NCBI RefSeq assembly: GCF_020405205.1
Contig: NZ_CP084469.1
Location: 2,666,001 to 2,730,000 of the forward strand
Reading direction: 5' to 3'
Source of the DNA: Natrinema salinisoli
Lineage (GTDB): Archaea > Halobacteriota > Halobacteria > Halobacteriales > Natrialbaceae
Length of the DNA stretch: 64,000 nucleotides
Positions 25,803 to 35,800 of this stretch are shown here, one piece after another; the stretch's first letter is position 1; each line of letters begins with the position of its first letter. The notes under the pieces were generated by a model that was given only the letters and a program-made list of their open reading frames with translations, was not told where the DNA came from and ran no database searches. The position numbers and the translations under genes are program-made.

Positions 25803-26016
25803 ACGGTACAAATGTCGCGAATCCGCCGTATACATATTTTGTTTTTTACTCGACACGTATCTGTGTTTCAGTGCCGGTATCTCCGGAACGAAGTCGGACG
25901 ATAGCTCTCTGTCTGCGGATACTGAACAATCCAATCATTTGTAATTATTTCGACTGATCTGCTGGCTCGAGGGACGTGCAGACGCTCCACACGGGCATGG
26001 TGTCAGCGGGTTGAGT

Positions 26017-27201
26017 CTAGAGCTGTTCCCAGACCGCTTCGTCGTCCTCGAAGCCGTCCGGATCATCGGGAGACGCGAATTCGTCGCTCGGGTCGAGTTC
26101 CGAGAGATCCTCGGCCGAGACGTCTCCATCGCCGTCGATGACGGCTGGCTGCTCCTCCAAGTCCATCTCCGGCCAGGCGGTCTCCTCCCAGAGACCGCGG
26201 TCGCTGTAGTAGTAGACGACGCCGTCGTTGACCACCGCGAACAACCCTCGTTGTTCGTCGTGGACCACGCGCTCGTTCGTATCGATCGCGACGTCGACGA
26301 CGTCCTCGAGCGTGTCCAGGGAGACGTGATAGTCGCCGATCCACATCGGAATCGATCCCCGCGAGATCCACTCGGCGTATCGCTGTTCGTGGACGGCCCG
26401 GCGGGCAGCTTCGATGTCGGTCGGAGACCGGCGTGAGACGAACGCCGCACCGGCGAGCGAGAGCGTTCCGAGCACCGACAGGCCACCGATGAGTGCCGGA
26501 CTGCGGGATTCGGTCGTCCGGTTCGTGCCGCTCTGGTAACTGTGCGTCGCGGAGTCGGACAGCGATTCCTCGAGCCAGTAGGCGTCGCCCGTGATCCGTA
26601 CCGGCGTCGTCGTCGTGAGCGTTCCCTGCTGGCGACCCGTATCGTACTCGACGCGGAGTTCCAGCGTCAGCTGGACCGTTCCGATTCCGCTGACCTCCCG
26701 CTGGAGTTCGCGCTGTCGCTGGCGGTACGATTCGACGTCGATCGTGGCTTCCGACGTCGCGACGCCGTTCTCGACCGACGGCGACTCCCGGAGCACCTGG
26801 TGGGTTTCGTTCCAGAACGATGACCCGTCGCGTGTGGCCTCGAATCGGAGCCTGAGTTCGTGAGTGACGTTTCCGTCCTCGACCGGGACGCCGCCGGAGC
26901 CGTTTCGCAGCCTCGTTTCCGGCTCGACCGTCAACTCCGGTGACGTGTTCAGAAAGTAGACCGAACTGTTCGTGAGCCGCTCACCTTCGGTCCAGAGCGT
27001 GCCGCTTTCGGTGACGACAGCGCTCGTCTGCGCGTCAGTCGTGACGCGTTCCTCCTCGAACGTCGGCGACGTCGTCGTCTCCGGATTCGCGACCGCCCAC
27101 CCGGTCGCACCGATCGCGAGGGCACCGATAACGACCAACGCGATCACGATCGACCGTCCCTGTTTGGCGAGCAACAACTCGAGGCGCGGATTGTCGATCA
27201 T
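26017..27201 (-). CDS. DUF5305-like membrane protein of the SipW locus
   Basis: A 394-aa protein. An N-terminal membrane helix covers about 17-38 (IVIALVVIGALAIGATGWAV), a large extracellular beta-rich domain about 40-230 with many Asn-X-Ser/Thr sites (SSVYFLNTSPELTVEPETRL..), and a second helix near 245-265 (PALIGGLSVLGTLSLAGAAFV). The acidic cytoplasmic C-terminal domain follows, ending DDEAVWEQL. I recognise the layout as DUF5305, which accompanies SipW-type signal peptidases in haloarchaea. It lies 134 nt downstream of the peptidase gene on the same strand, so it is probably the last gene of that operon. ATG 27201 chosen for its position just before the helix. Confidence 0.75.
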   Translation of the reverse strand: MIDNPRLELLLAKQGRSIVIALVVIGALAIGATGWAVANPETTTSPTFEEERVTTDAQTSAVVTESGTLWTEGERLTNSSVYFLNTSPELTVEPETRLRNGSGGVPVEDGNVTHELRLRFEATRDGSSFWNETHQVLRESPSVENGVATSEATIDVESYRQRQRELQREVSGIGTVQLTLELRVEYDTGRQQGTLTTTTPVRITGDAYWLEESLSDSATHSYQSGTNRTTESRSPALIGGLSVLGTLSLAGAAFVSRRSPTDIEAARRAVHEQRYAEWISRGSIPMWIGDYHVSLDTLEDVVDVAIDTNERVVHDEQRGLFAVVNDGVVYYYSDRGLWEETAWPEMDLEEQPAVIDGDGDVSAEDLSELDPSDEFASPDDPDGFEDDEAVWEQL

Positions 27202-27335
27202 TCGTTGGCTCCAGCACTCGCCTGCCCGGACGCGCCCGCTGGCCGAACGGTTCGGTTCCAAACTGTTCGGTCATCGGGACAATTCATGCGTTAGTGAAAG
27301 AAATGAACCACTATAAGGGTAGTGGCCCCGGGTCG

Positions 27336-28517
27336 TTACTCTCGGTCCTCGAACCATTTCCGAAGCCGCCGCTCGAGCCGGGTCGACAGCGGGACGTGAC
27401 TCCCCGCGGATCGAAACCGAATGTCACTGCTACCGAACAGGACGAGCACGAGTACGACGGCGATCCCGACGATAACGCCGTTTACTGCCGCGATCGCGGC
27501 GAGCGGATGGACTCCGTGGAGCCAGACGAGCACGGACGGCGGCAGCACGGCGAGATACCGATACTCGCCGAGGTGACGGACGTGCTCGCCCGTCTCGCTG
27601 GGAGCGGACAGCGTCACCGTCGTCTCCCCGCTCCCCCGAATGCCGACCGTCTGCCACGTCGGATCGGCACTGATCCCCCCGCTTTCCGCCTCGTGGACGA
27701 CCACCACGGGGAGGTACCCGGCGTTGTCGACGGTACGAGTGAAGTCGGTCGTCCCCCCGGGGGCGACGATCTGTGGGTCGTCGCTGGGCGATTCGGAACT
27801 GACCAGTCCGTACTCGGTGGTTCCCGACGGGACGACCATCGCCGCGGTCGCGAACGTGACGAACACGACCAGGACGAGTCCGAGCGCGGTCCAGAACGCG
27901 ATCACGTTCTCGCGCGAGCGCGATCTGGTCGCCTCGCGTCGCGTCGGTCCCACCTGCTCGAGCAATACCCCGAAGCCGAGCATGGCGACGCCGAGTGCGA
28001 CGAGCACGGAGCCCAGTCCGTTCGATGACGCTGTCGTCGTGAGCCCGAAAACCGAGGCGACCGTCCCGTACGCTCGCTCGACGAGTCCCTGGGCCCCCAT
28101 GATCGCGGTGCCGAGATACGGGATCGTGACGACCTCGCCGCCGACCTGCAGGGTTTTGGCGACGATCCGGCCGTCCGTGACGTGGGGCTCACCGCCGTCC
28201 TGATCCGTAAAGGGGTTCGCGTCGCCTTTCGTGACGTATCCCTCCTCCGTCTCGCCGACCACGCGGTGAGTCGTCAGTCCGCCGTCATGGAGCTCTCTGG
28301 CCTGGTAGACGACGACGTCGCCCTCCTCGACGGGACCGGCGACGATGCTCGGAATCGCGACGAAGCCGTCGCCTGCGTCCATCGTGGGTTCCATGCTTCC
28401 GGTCGCGACGTACCCGAGCAGGATCGGCTGTCCGAGGAGTTGTCCGACTATCAGGAGGATTATAGCCAGTACGACGACGAGGCCGACACCTCGCTTGACG
28501 AGCGTAGCCGGAGTCAT
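27336..28517 (-). CDS. SipW-type signal peptidase I with C-terminal extension
   Basis: A 393-aa membrane protein. Residues 1-170 are an archaeal/SipW-type signal peptidase: helix 10-28, catalytic Ser41 in ATGSMEPTM, and His84 in LTTHRVVGE (His in place of the bacterial Lys, as in ER and SipW enzymes), then YVTKGDANPFTDQD. Two or three further helices follow (about 170-225), then an extracellular beta domain (GTTEYGLVSSESPSDDPQIV..) and a last helix (AAIAAVNGVIVGIAVVLVLVLF), which resembles the neighbouring DUF5305 protein. The context of TasA/DUF1102-like precursors on both sides indicates it is their dedicated maturation enzyme, by analogy with Bacillus SipW and TasA. Confidence 0.85.
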   Translation of the reverse strand: MTPATLVKRGVGLVVVLAIILLIVGQLLGQPILLGYVATGSMEPTMDAGDGFVAIPSIVAGPVEEGDVVVYQARELHDGGLTTHRVVGETEEGYVTKGDANPFTDQDGGEPHVTDGRIVAKTLQVGGEVVTIPYLGTAIMGAQGLVERAYGTVASVFGLTTTASSNGLGSVLVALGVAMLGFGVLLEQVGPTRREATRSRSRENVIAFWTALGLVLVVFVTFATAAMVVPSGTTEYGLVSSESPSDDPQIVAPGGTTDFTRTVDNAGYLPVVVVHEAESGGISADPTWQTVGIRGSGETTVTLSAPSETGEHVRHLGEYRYLAVLPPSVLVWLHGVHPLAAIAAVNGVIVGIAVVLVLVLFGSSDIRFRSAGSHVPLSTRLERRLRKWFEDRE

Positions 28518-28650
28518 TGGCCGGTGGAACGGGCAGTCATGGGTGGCTGACGGTACAACTGGACTATACTTCGTTTCCAGGAGTATAAAGCTCGCGAGAG
28601 AACCGACCGACTGGTCGAGCGGAGCGTACAGCTGTGGGATACCCTCGCGG

Positions 28651-29877
28651 CTACCGGACGAACGCCCATTTCCGATTCGCGGCGACCGCCAGGAATAACA
28701 GCCCCGCCGTCGTCGGCGGCGCGAGCGCTGCGGTCGTTGCCGGTGAGAGTTCACGGTTCGGGATCGGAACCGGAGCCGGCCGGTCGGAGACGGTCACCGT
28801 TCCCGCAGTGACGCCGCTCACGCTGATCTCGTACGTACCCGCGCGGTCGAACCTGCGGTCGAACGATACCGTCAGCTCGCCGTTCGCCGGGATCGAAACG
28901 AGCCGACTCTCGACGACGATTCCGTCGGCGGAAAGCTCGAGCGTGCGCTCGACGGTCGCGTTAGTCGGGTTCCGTACCGTCGCCCGAACCGCCGTCGACT
29001 CGCCAACGGTGATATCGGCGGTCGTATCGGTATCGTCGATAGCCGCGTCGTCCACGAGGCCCGCATCGACGATGGCGACCGGCGGCCCCTCGACGGTAAC
29101 CGATTCGCTCCCGACGCCGTCGATACCGACGGCGTACGTTCCGGGCCAGTCCATGCGGCGCTCGAACGTCACGGTCGTCTCTTCCCCGGGCCGGAGTTCG
29201 ATCCGCTGTCGGTCGACGACGGTTCCGTCGACGGTCAGCGTCGCCACAGCCGTCCCCCTCGCATCACCGGCGTTTCGATACGTCGCGCTCGCCGTCAGCG
29301 TCTCGCCGGTCTCGAGCGTCGTCGGCGAGAGAGTCAGCCCCGACCCCAGGATAGTCGCCGACGAGCTCGGCCCGTCGTCCGCGCTGTCGCCGGTACCCCC
29401 GTTCGTCCCATCCCCACCTGTCCCGTCCTCGCTCGTGTCGTCTTCGTCCGCGTACCCCACCGCGACCGTGAACGTCTCCGTTCCGGCCGTCGCGACGGAC
29501 GAGTCGACTGTCACTCCGACCCTGATACTGTCGCCGGGGTCCGGCTCGAGTCGCGACTCGTTCGTCACCGCCGACCCGTCCGCGTGGAAGGTCACGCCCT
29601 CGACGTCGTGATCGATCCACACTGCTTCGACGTCGTCGGCGTCGTCGCCGATCGTGATCGTGAACACGTCGGCAAACCGCGTCTCCGTGTTGGCGACCAC
29701 GCCGAGATCGAGCCTGAGTTCGCCGTCGTCGATCGTCGCGTACCGATCGTCGACGGACTCGAGAACGACGTCGTCGTCCGTCGGATCCTCCCCCACGGTG
29801 ATCGCCGCAGTCGGAACTACGAGCGCGAGGAGAAAACAGAGCATCGCGGCGACGAGTGGGGTCTTTACTGATGACAT
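28651..29877 (-). CDS. Membrane-anchored CARDB-type surface protein
   Basis: A 408-aa secreted protein. It has a signal peptide (SVKTPLVAAMLCFLLALVVPTAAITV), an N-terminal beta domain (30-150) that resembles the DUF1102/TasA group (YATIDDGELRLDLGVVANTE), and a low-complexity Asp/Gly/Thr linker (about 150-170). Two CARDB-like Ig-type repeats follow (LSPTTLETGETLTASATYRN; ITVGESTAVRATVRNPTNAT). A C-terminal helix (ATTAALAPPTTAGLLFLAVAA) ends in basic residues. It could serve as the cell anchor of a surface fibre. It sits between a TasA-like gene (61 nt upstream) and the signal peptidase gene (133 nt downstream), all on one strand. Confidence 0.75.
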   Translation of the reverse strand: MSSVKTPLVAAMLCFLLALVVPTAAITVGEDPTDDDVVLESVDDRYATIDDGELRLDLGVVANTETRFADVFTITIGDDADDVEAVWIDHDVEGVTFHADGSAVTNESRLEPDPGDSIRVGVTVDSSVATAGTETFTVAVGYADEDDTSEDGTGGDGTNGGTGDSADDGPSSSATILGSGLTLSPTTLETGETLTASATYRNAGDARGTAVATLTVDGTVVDRQRIELRPGEETTVTFERRMDWPGTYAVGIDGVGSESVTVEGPPVAIVDAGLVDDAAIDDTDTTADITVGESTAVRATVRNPTNATVERTLELSADGIVVESRLVSIPANGELTVSFDRRFDRAGTYEISVSGVTAGTVTVSDRPAPVPIPNRELSPATTAALAPPTTAGLLFLAVAANRKWAFVR

Positions 29878-29938
29878 ATATAGGACTCGTCCAAACGGTA
29901 CCCGAGACCGATTCCGAAGGGACTGTCGCTAATCGTGA

Positions 29939-30442
29939 CTACGCTGACGTGTCCGTTGCCGTAAACGTAATCGTCTGGGTGGCGTCCACGCTATTCTGGC
30001 CCTGCAAGTCGATTTCGACATCGAACGTTATACTCCCATCAGCACCGATAGTCGCCGTATTTCCACTCAGTGCAGTATCTCTCCCACCGGTTCCATCCGG
30101 ATCGTAGAGAAACGTGACGTCCTCATTGGTCGAGACGTCGAGATCGACTTCGTTGCTTCCGTTGTTGGAAATCGTCAGCAGACCGTTGAAAGTAGTAACG
30201 GCATCAGCATTGAGGTCCGAGAATTGTAGAGCGAGTACATCACCAGTGCCGTTGTTACTCACTCCGCTAAATTCAGTAGTAGTGGCAGATAGGGCCAACA
30301 GCGCGCTCCCATCGCCGGTCGTCTGAATGGTCATCTCTCGATCTGCTTCCACGCTGCTGAACGCGCCCGTTCCCAGTGCGGCGCCGCCACCGGCGACGAT
30401 CGTTCCGAGCCCGACTAACACGTTTCGTCTGTTCATTCTCAT
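29939..30442 (-). CDS. TasA/DUF1102-like secreted protein (copy C)
   Basis: A 167-aa protein with an N-terminus of the SipW-substrate type: MRMNRRNVLVGLGTIVAGGG, then GTGAFSSVEADREMTIQTTGDGS. The mature part (from about residue 30) is beta-rich and acidic (ALLALSATTTEFSGV.., VEIDLQGQNSVDATQTITFTAT), like the TasA/camelysin/DUF1102 sandwich, with no cysteine. The leader is nearly identical in protein and DNA to that of copy A (31759-32355), and the two share an upstream CTTTGTATTG element. It probably heads the operon that includes the CARDB protein and the signal peptidase. It is likely a fibre subunit, by analogy with TasA. Confidence 0.78.
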   Translation of the reverse strand: MRMNRRNVLVGLGTIVAGGGAALGTGAFSSVEADREMTIQTTGDGSALLALSATTTEFSGVSNNGTGDVLALQFSDLNADAVTTFNGLLTISNNGSNEVDLDVSTNEDVTFLYDPDGTGGRDTALSGNTATIGADGSITFDVEIDLQGQNSVDATQTITFTATDTSA

Positions 30443-30516
30443 GGTATGATCACCGTACGGTTCGCCCGGCACCAGTTACAGGTGCCGTACGACTCTGCTC
30501 CTCCCTAAACGGTCTC

Positions 30517-30532
30517 CCTACTTTGTATTGAT
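30517..30532 (-). promoter_or_regulatory. Conserved upstream element of TasA-like copy C
   Basis: On the minus strand ATCAATACAAAGTAGG, shared with the element at 32439-32453 before copy A (TCAATACAAAGTGGG). If it acts as the TATA region (AATACAAAG), the transcript would carry a leader of about 58 nt, similar to the 66 nt predicted for copy A. The rest of the 30443-30806 gap contains only the leader, with a CCGTACGGTGATCATAC stretch just before the ATG, and no coding sequence. Confidence 0.5.
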
Positions 30533-30806
30533 CACCGAGAACGATTACACGAAGACCAATACTCGCGACGGACGGAACGGATCGATCTTCAAGCCGAGCC
30601 TGAGCGACCGAAATCGACGGTCTCAGCGTCACGGTGGAACGCAGTGTGACAGCACGGAGTACGGCACACGGCACTCGCGTCCAGGGACGTCTGACTGATT
30701 TCGACTCGATCATCGCCCGAGCTCGGTGGATCGAATCCGTTACGATGGCTCCGACCCAGCGAGCGTCGCGAAAAACGGCCTCGCTGAGAGCGAAAACCCG
30801 GGACCG

Positions 30807-31676
30807 TTAGAAGTCACAGCCGTTCAAACAGAGCGTCTCGACGCTCGTGCTGCCGTCGCTGAACGCCAACGTCACCCTGACGTCTTCGCCTTTCATTTTG
30901 GCGTTCTTTCCTCGACCGTCCAGGAACCGAACGAACTCGAAGCCGTTCGTTTCGGTTACGGCTAGCGTCACCTCGTCGCCGTCGTTGAACCCGATAACCG
31001 TCGCGTTCTCGGGGTCGCTACTATCGATCGGGATACCTTCGGAAACGAGGCTCACGCCACGGTCGAGATCGACCAGGATTTCGTCGGGACCGCCGTCGAC
31101 CCGAACCGCGTTGCCGTTCGTCGTCTCGTTAATACCGAGTCCGACGATCGTGACGTCGATCGAGCCGGTGTTCTCGAGTTCGAACTCGTATTTCCCGCTG
31201 TTCCCCGCGGACTTCACGCTGGCCGTCACCTGAATCTGTTCGGCCTGCGGAATCGCCGCGTTCCGTTGGGCAGTGATCGATCCGGCGACGGAGCCGTCGG
31301 TGGCGACCAAGTCCGCGGCGATGTCGAGCAGCGCTTCCTCGCTATCGGCAGTGATCGGCGCTTCGACGCCGTCGTCGACTGCGATTTCGAACGAGACCGG
31401 AACCGACTCGAAGGAGTCGGTGTTCCCGACGTCGACCTCGACGCTCGCGTCCGACGAGTCGAGTTCGACGGCGAGCGTCTGGGACGATCGGTTGACGAAC
31501 TCCGGCGTCGTACTGGCGTCCTCGATGCCGACGAGGCCGAGCTGGGCGTTCGGATCGTCGGCAGCGCTCACGGTGACCCCTCGAGCGGCAGTAGTCGCGC
31601 TAAACGCGCCGGTGTTGTGCACCGTCCCGACGCCGATCGAGGTGACTCCAAGCCCGATGAATGCCCGGCGTTTCAT
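30807..31676 (-). CDS. TasA/DUF1102-like secreted protein (copy B, large)
   Basis: A 289-aa secreted protein: leader MKRRAFIGLGVTSIGVGTVHN, then TGAFSATTAARGVTVSAADD, aligning with the GAFSxxxADR pattern of copies A and C. The mature domain is beta-rich, with two sandwich-like portions: about 40-160, and 160-285 starting VTASVKSAGNSGKYEFELEN. It ends CLNGCDF, so a disulphide or metal pair is possible at the C-terminus. A TATA-like AATATACT at 31696-31704 lies about 24 nt before the ATG, so it may be transcribed independently of copy A, whose stop is 82 nt upstream. Confidence 0.75.
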   Translation of the reverse strand: MKRRAFIGLGVTSIGVGTVHNTGAFSATTAARGVTVSAADDPNAQLGLVGIEDASTTPEFVNRSSQTLAVELDSSDASVEVDVGNTDSFESVPVSFEIAVDDGVEAPITADSEEALLDIAADLVATDGSVAGSITAQRNAAIPQAEQIQVTASVKSAGNSGKYEFELENTGSIDVTIVGLGINETTNGNAVRVDGGPDEILVDLDRGVSLVSEGIPIDSSDPENATVIGFNDGDEVTLAVTETNGFEFVRFLDGRGKNAKMKGEDVRVTLAFSDGSTSVETLCLNGCDF

Positions 31677-31758
31677 ACTATCATTGTACGGTTCAGTATA
31701 TTACGTCCGGCGATGCGATACTCGAGACCGATCTCGTTCGATGAGCAGCCTGCCAAAC

Positions 31759-32355
31759 TCAGGCTTCCGTGATCGTGATTTCAAGCGTGCCGCTGTCGTT
31801 ACTGCCACCAGTATTGATATCGGTACTGATCGCTTCGGTATCGCCTCCCGTTCCGAGATTTGCTGTGTACGACGCGGACTGTGCGTTAGAAGCCCCGTTG
31901 AATTCGACGCTCGGGCCGCCCGTCGCCTCGAATTTGACATCGAAGGCCTGGCTGGTGGATCCGTCGTCGTTGACGACCGTGAAGAGGTCGGTATACGACA
32001 CGGTCGCGTTCGGCGGAAGCTCGCTGCCGTCAGGGCCAACGACGATTGTCACGTCGTTTTGCATGAGGCTGACGTCGGTGTCACTCGGTGAAAAGTCAGA
32101 CTCGTAGGTATCACCGCTATCCGGGAAGAGATTGACTGGATCGTCGTCATCGGTACCGAGTGCGATGCTACTGTGGTCGCCCACGTGCAGGACGATATCG
32201 ACGAAATCGGCCGCGATATCGGTGTTCGTAACGACGTTGACGTCGAGCGTTCGGTCCGCGCTCGCGGTACTGAACGCACCCGAGCCGAGCGCTGCTCCGC
32301 CACCCGCGACGATCGTTCCCAGTCCAACAACCACGTTGCGTCGATTCATTTTCAT
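31759..32355 (-). CDS. TasA/DUF1102-like secreted protein (copy A)
   Basis: A 198-aa secreted protein. The leader MKMNRRNVVVGLGTIVAGGG and GSGAFSTASADRTLDVNVVT are close to identical with copy C. The mature part is acidic and beta-rich (FVDIVLHVGDHSSIALGTDD.., NATVSYTDLFTVVNDDGST..) and ends SGTLEITITEA. It has no cysteines and no membrane anchor after the leader. The N-terminal twin Arg is probably coincidental, because the hydrophobic core is followed by the SipW-type cleavage context. It is the first minus-strand gene of the locus and diverges from the giant pilin-like gene at 32807 across 451 nt. Confidence 0.78.
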   Translation of the reverse strand: MKMNRRNVVVGLGTIVAGGGAALGSGAFSTASADRTLDVNVVTNTDIAADFVDIVLHVGDHSSIALGTDDDDPVNLFPDSGDTYESDFSPSDTDVSLMQNDVTIVVGPDGSELPPNATVSYTDLFTVVNDDGSTSQAFDVKFEATGGPSVEFNGASNAQSASYTANLGTGGDTEAISTDINTGGSNDSGTLEITITEA

Positions 32356-32438
32356 TGATTATGGTCTCCGTACCACGCGCCAGCACCGATCCGCGAGGGA
32401 TGCCGGTACGCGGTTCTTACACCACTCCATGACTGTAA

Positions 32439-32453
32439 CCCACTTTGTATTGA
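32439..32453 (-). promoter_or_regulatory. Conserved upstream element of TasA-like copy A
   Basis: TCAATACAAAGTGGG on the minus strand, matching 30517-30532 in 14 of 15 positions. It would place transcription start near 32421, with a 66-nt leader before the ATG at 32355. The rest of the 32356-32806 divergent gap holds no coding sequence that I can support. Confidence 0.5.
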
Positions 32454-32760
32454 GCAGGCAGAACTGCCGAAAGACCGTCCATACGTCGGTTCAAGGCGTC
32501 GCTGAAGGGGCGGTATCGAGCATCGATCGTTCCAAGGGTTTCCTGAAACAGCAGTGATTGGATCGACGTGACATGTCGCGAGTCGGATTAAAGCCGAACG
32601 CGATGAGTTCGTCTCGAGTTTTGGCCTAAAACGTAAATCGGGCACAAGACGCCCTCCGTCACAGATTCACCGGTTGTCACGTTCAGCCGTCCCTTCGATA
32701 GGATATCTAGAGTCCGATCAAGGGTTACTTGAGCACCCGACTACGGTTACCCTCTCTCGT

Positions 32761-32780
32761 ATAATCATACATATTTTTAC
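32761..32780 (+). promoter_or_regulatory. Promoter of giant pilin-like gene 1
   Basis: ATAATCATACATATTTTTAC: the TATA-like ATATTTTTA is centred about 33 nt before the ATG at 32807. The stretch ATAATC-CATACAT-TTTTTA also occurs before pilin-like gene 2 (36712-36730), as does a TATCAGG/AATCAGG word just downstream, so the two genes probably share control. Confidence 0.55.
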
Positions 32781-32806
32781 CAGATGAATCAGGTATTAAC
32801 ACAGAA

Positions 32807-35800
32807 ATGGGGAAAAGTAATCGAGGTCAGAGATGCAATTCAATGGACGAACAACGGGCAGTGAGTCCATTGGTGGGGGTCATCCTGTTGTTCGCCATCG
32901 TCGCGATCGGTGCGGCGATGGTGTTCGTCACCGGCGCGTCGATGCTCGATGCGTTCGAATCGGATGCCAACGCGGAACGGGCCCAGCAGGTCATGAGCGA
33001 AACCGACCACAGGATCGCGACGGTCGCAGCGACGGGGACGCAACAGGAACTTCCCGAGATGGAGGGGTCGATCACGAACGACGGCTCGATCGAGGTCACG
33101 TGGTACAACGCCTCGACCGGGACGACATGTACACCCTCCGTTACGGGAGACTTACGCGCTCTCGAGTTCGAACTGAACGATCGGACGATCGCCCATCAGG
33201 GCGGTGGCGTCTGGGTGAAAACCGACAACGGCGTCACCGTCGACTCGGAACCGCAGATCGAGTACGACGGAGACTCGCTACGGCTCCAGATCCTCCAGCT
33301 CGAGGAGGGAGACTTCGAGGGCCCCGAGACGGTCGCGAGGGCGAACCACAGCAAGTCGACGAGCCTCACGGAAGACATCAACGACGCTGCCAGCGACTGT
33401 CCCGACGCCACCGACATCGAAGTCGAGATCGAAAGCTCGTACTACGAGGGGTGGAATCGGTATCTCGAGGACGCGGTCGGAGACAGCAACGTCGAGGCCT
33501 ATTCCGGCAACCAGACCGTGGAAATGAAGATCGCAAACGTTCGGAGTCCTACCAGCAACCCGACCGTTCTCATCGAGTCAGATAATGGGCTCAGAAAAAC
33601 GAGCGGGAACGACCAGCCTATCGAATACGGAAAGACGCTCCAGTTTAATGCGACCCTGAACAATACTGGAAGCAAAAAAATTAAGCCTCCGATGCGAGTC
33701 TCCATCGACGGCGGAGCGATCGTCGAAGACGGGAATGGCAACCTACAAAGTGGAGAAACTAATCCGAAGAAGGCCGTAGTCAATAAGGCTACGTACAAAA
33801 ATACACTCGTTCCTGGACGGACCTACGAGTACATGATCGAGTCGCTCGACGATTCGGGCAACGTCGAAGACTCGCTCGACAGTCCGGGTGAGTTCTATCT
33901 CGGCAAACCTGGGACGCACTTCAACGTGACCGACAGCGACGTTACGACGACGTCGACCGGCGACGGAAACGTCACGATCAGCGCCGAGGTGACGAACCGC
34001 GGCGTCGGGGAGGGGACCCGAGACGTGACCCTCGAGCTCGAGGAGTACAACGTCACCGCCAGTGAGGAACTCACTCTCGACTACGGTGCGAACGGGACCG
34101 TCAGCTGGACGGTCAACGAGAGCGACCTTCCGATCGGCTCGAACGCGTTCACGATCGACACGGGTGACGATACTGCAAATGGAACCGTCACCGGGAAAGC
34201 GACCGGCGGTGAGGACGCCTTCGTCGTCGTCGAGGACGAGGGGGTCGGCGACGATCAAGTCGTCGCGGATGACAAGCCGTTCAGCGTCGAGGCCAGCGTC
34301 GTGAGCACCTACAGCGGCAAGGAGACCCGAAGCGTCAATCTGTCCATTCCGGGCACCGACGTCCACCGATCCGAGCTGATAACGCTCGAGGGCGGCGAAG
34401 AGAACACGATCTCGTTCTGGATCGATCCCGACAAGTACGACCTCGAGCCGGGAACGGTCTACGACTACGACATCAGTGCCGACGGTACCGGCCTGAGTAC
34501 TCCCGGATCGTTCTACATCGGGGAGCCCGGAACCAATTTCGAACTATCGAACGGAAACGCGACGGCCGACGATAACGTCACCGTCACGGCCGATCTGAAA
34601 AACACCGGCGTCGATTCCGGCTCACAGACCGTGACCGTCGACCTCGAATATCTCGACGAGATGCCGGCCGAGCTCGAGGACGAGGCTCCGTACGGGACGC
34701 TCTTCGATGGAGAAATCAATCGGTCGTTCGGCGAATCGGACACGATCGAACTGAACCTGAACAGGAGCAGGCTCCTCGACGGTGAGTACCGAGCGACGAT
34801 TCAGACGGAAGACGAGTCGGCGACCGCGTCGTTTACCGTTACCGCTGGTGTCGATCCCGGGCGAGCGGGGCTCGAGGGTCTCGATAACGCCACCGTAGAT
34901 ATTTCGGTGCTGAGTTCACAGGTTTCCGGAATCAACGGCTACCCGAGCGATCACGAACTGGGAACCATGACTCTCGAGGTGCTGACCAAACAGGAGGGAA
35001 CGACGACGACCGAACACGTATTCGAGAACCCCTCCGGCGGGGAAAACATAAACACGTACCCCAGCTGGCAAGACAAGAGCGATCCGGTCTACAATACCAC
35101 CCTCGAGATCAAGGAGGAAGCCACGCTGACCCTCGCATCGAGTTCGTATGGGCTCCCGAGCGGTACGTCAGGGTGTAACGTTCAGGAGGAAGCGGAATCG
35201 AACTACTTCAGTCCAGTCGACCAGCACAGATGGTGTGAAGAAGTCGACACGTCATCGGACGATTATCTCGTCGATCAGATCAACGCGACGGCCGACTCAC
35301 GGGAGCAGAACCTCCGGGTTCGAACGGCTAAAGACAACAGTGTACCGGGTCTCCAGCCGGGGAACGAAGAGCAGGAGAGCGTCGACGAAGTTCTCGCCGA
35401 CGTGTCGGATCCGGTCATCGACCGCGATAGTCTCTGGAACGACGGCGAACTCACTCTCGACGAGAACGAGTTCATTTTCCTGTTTGAGGCCACGACTCAG
35501 TGTGGAATGTACGACTCCGGCTGTGCAGAGAGCAACGACGACATCGACGCGCTGTGGGACAGCGCACGCGACAATACCGGCTCGGGTGATCCCAACTTCA
35601 ACGACCTGATCGTCTACGTCAGCGTCGAACGCGCAAACGTCGACCCCGGAACTCCCAGCATCACGATCACACCCGGCGGCGGCGGCTCGACCGACGTCGA
35701 CGCCGGCGACGGCCGTACCGCAGGCAGAGTCGACGAAATCGACGCCCGCTTCGAGGGAGACACTGACGAAGGCAGCGCTCCCGACCTCGGAACCGGTGAT

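Noticed and set aside
24471-25904. A 477-codon plus-strand open frame
   Set aside because: Antisense to the acyl-CoA ligase, whose motifs are complete and unmistakable.
29939-32355. Tat export signal because of the twin arginine in copies A and C
   Set aside because: The context is MNRRNVLVG rather than S/T-RR-x-F-L-K, copies D and E lack it, and the GAFS-type segment after the hydrophobic core fits SipW-type processing better; not excluded outright.
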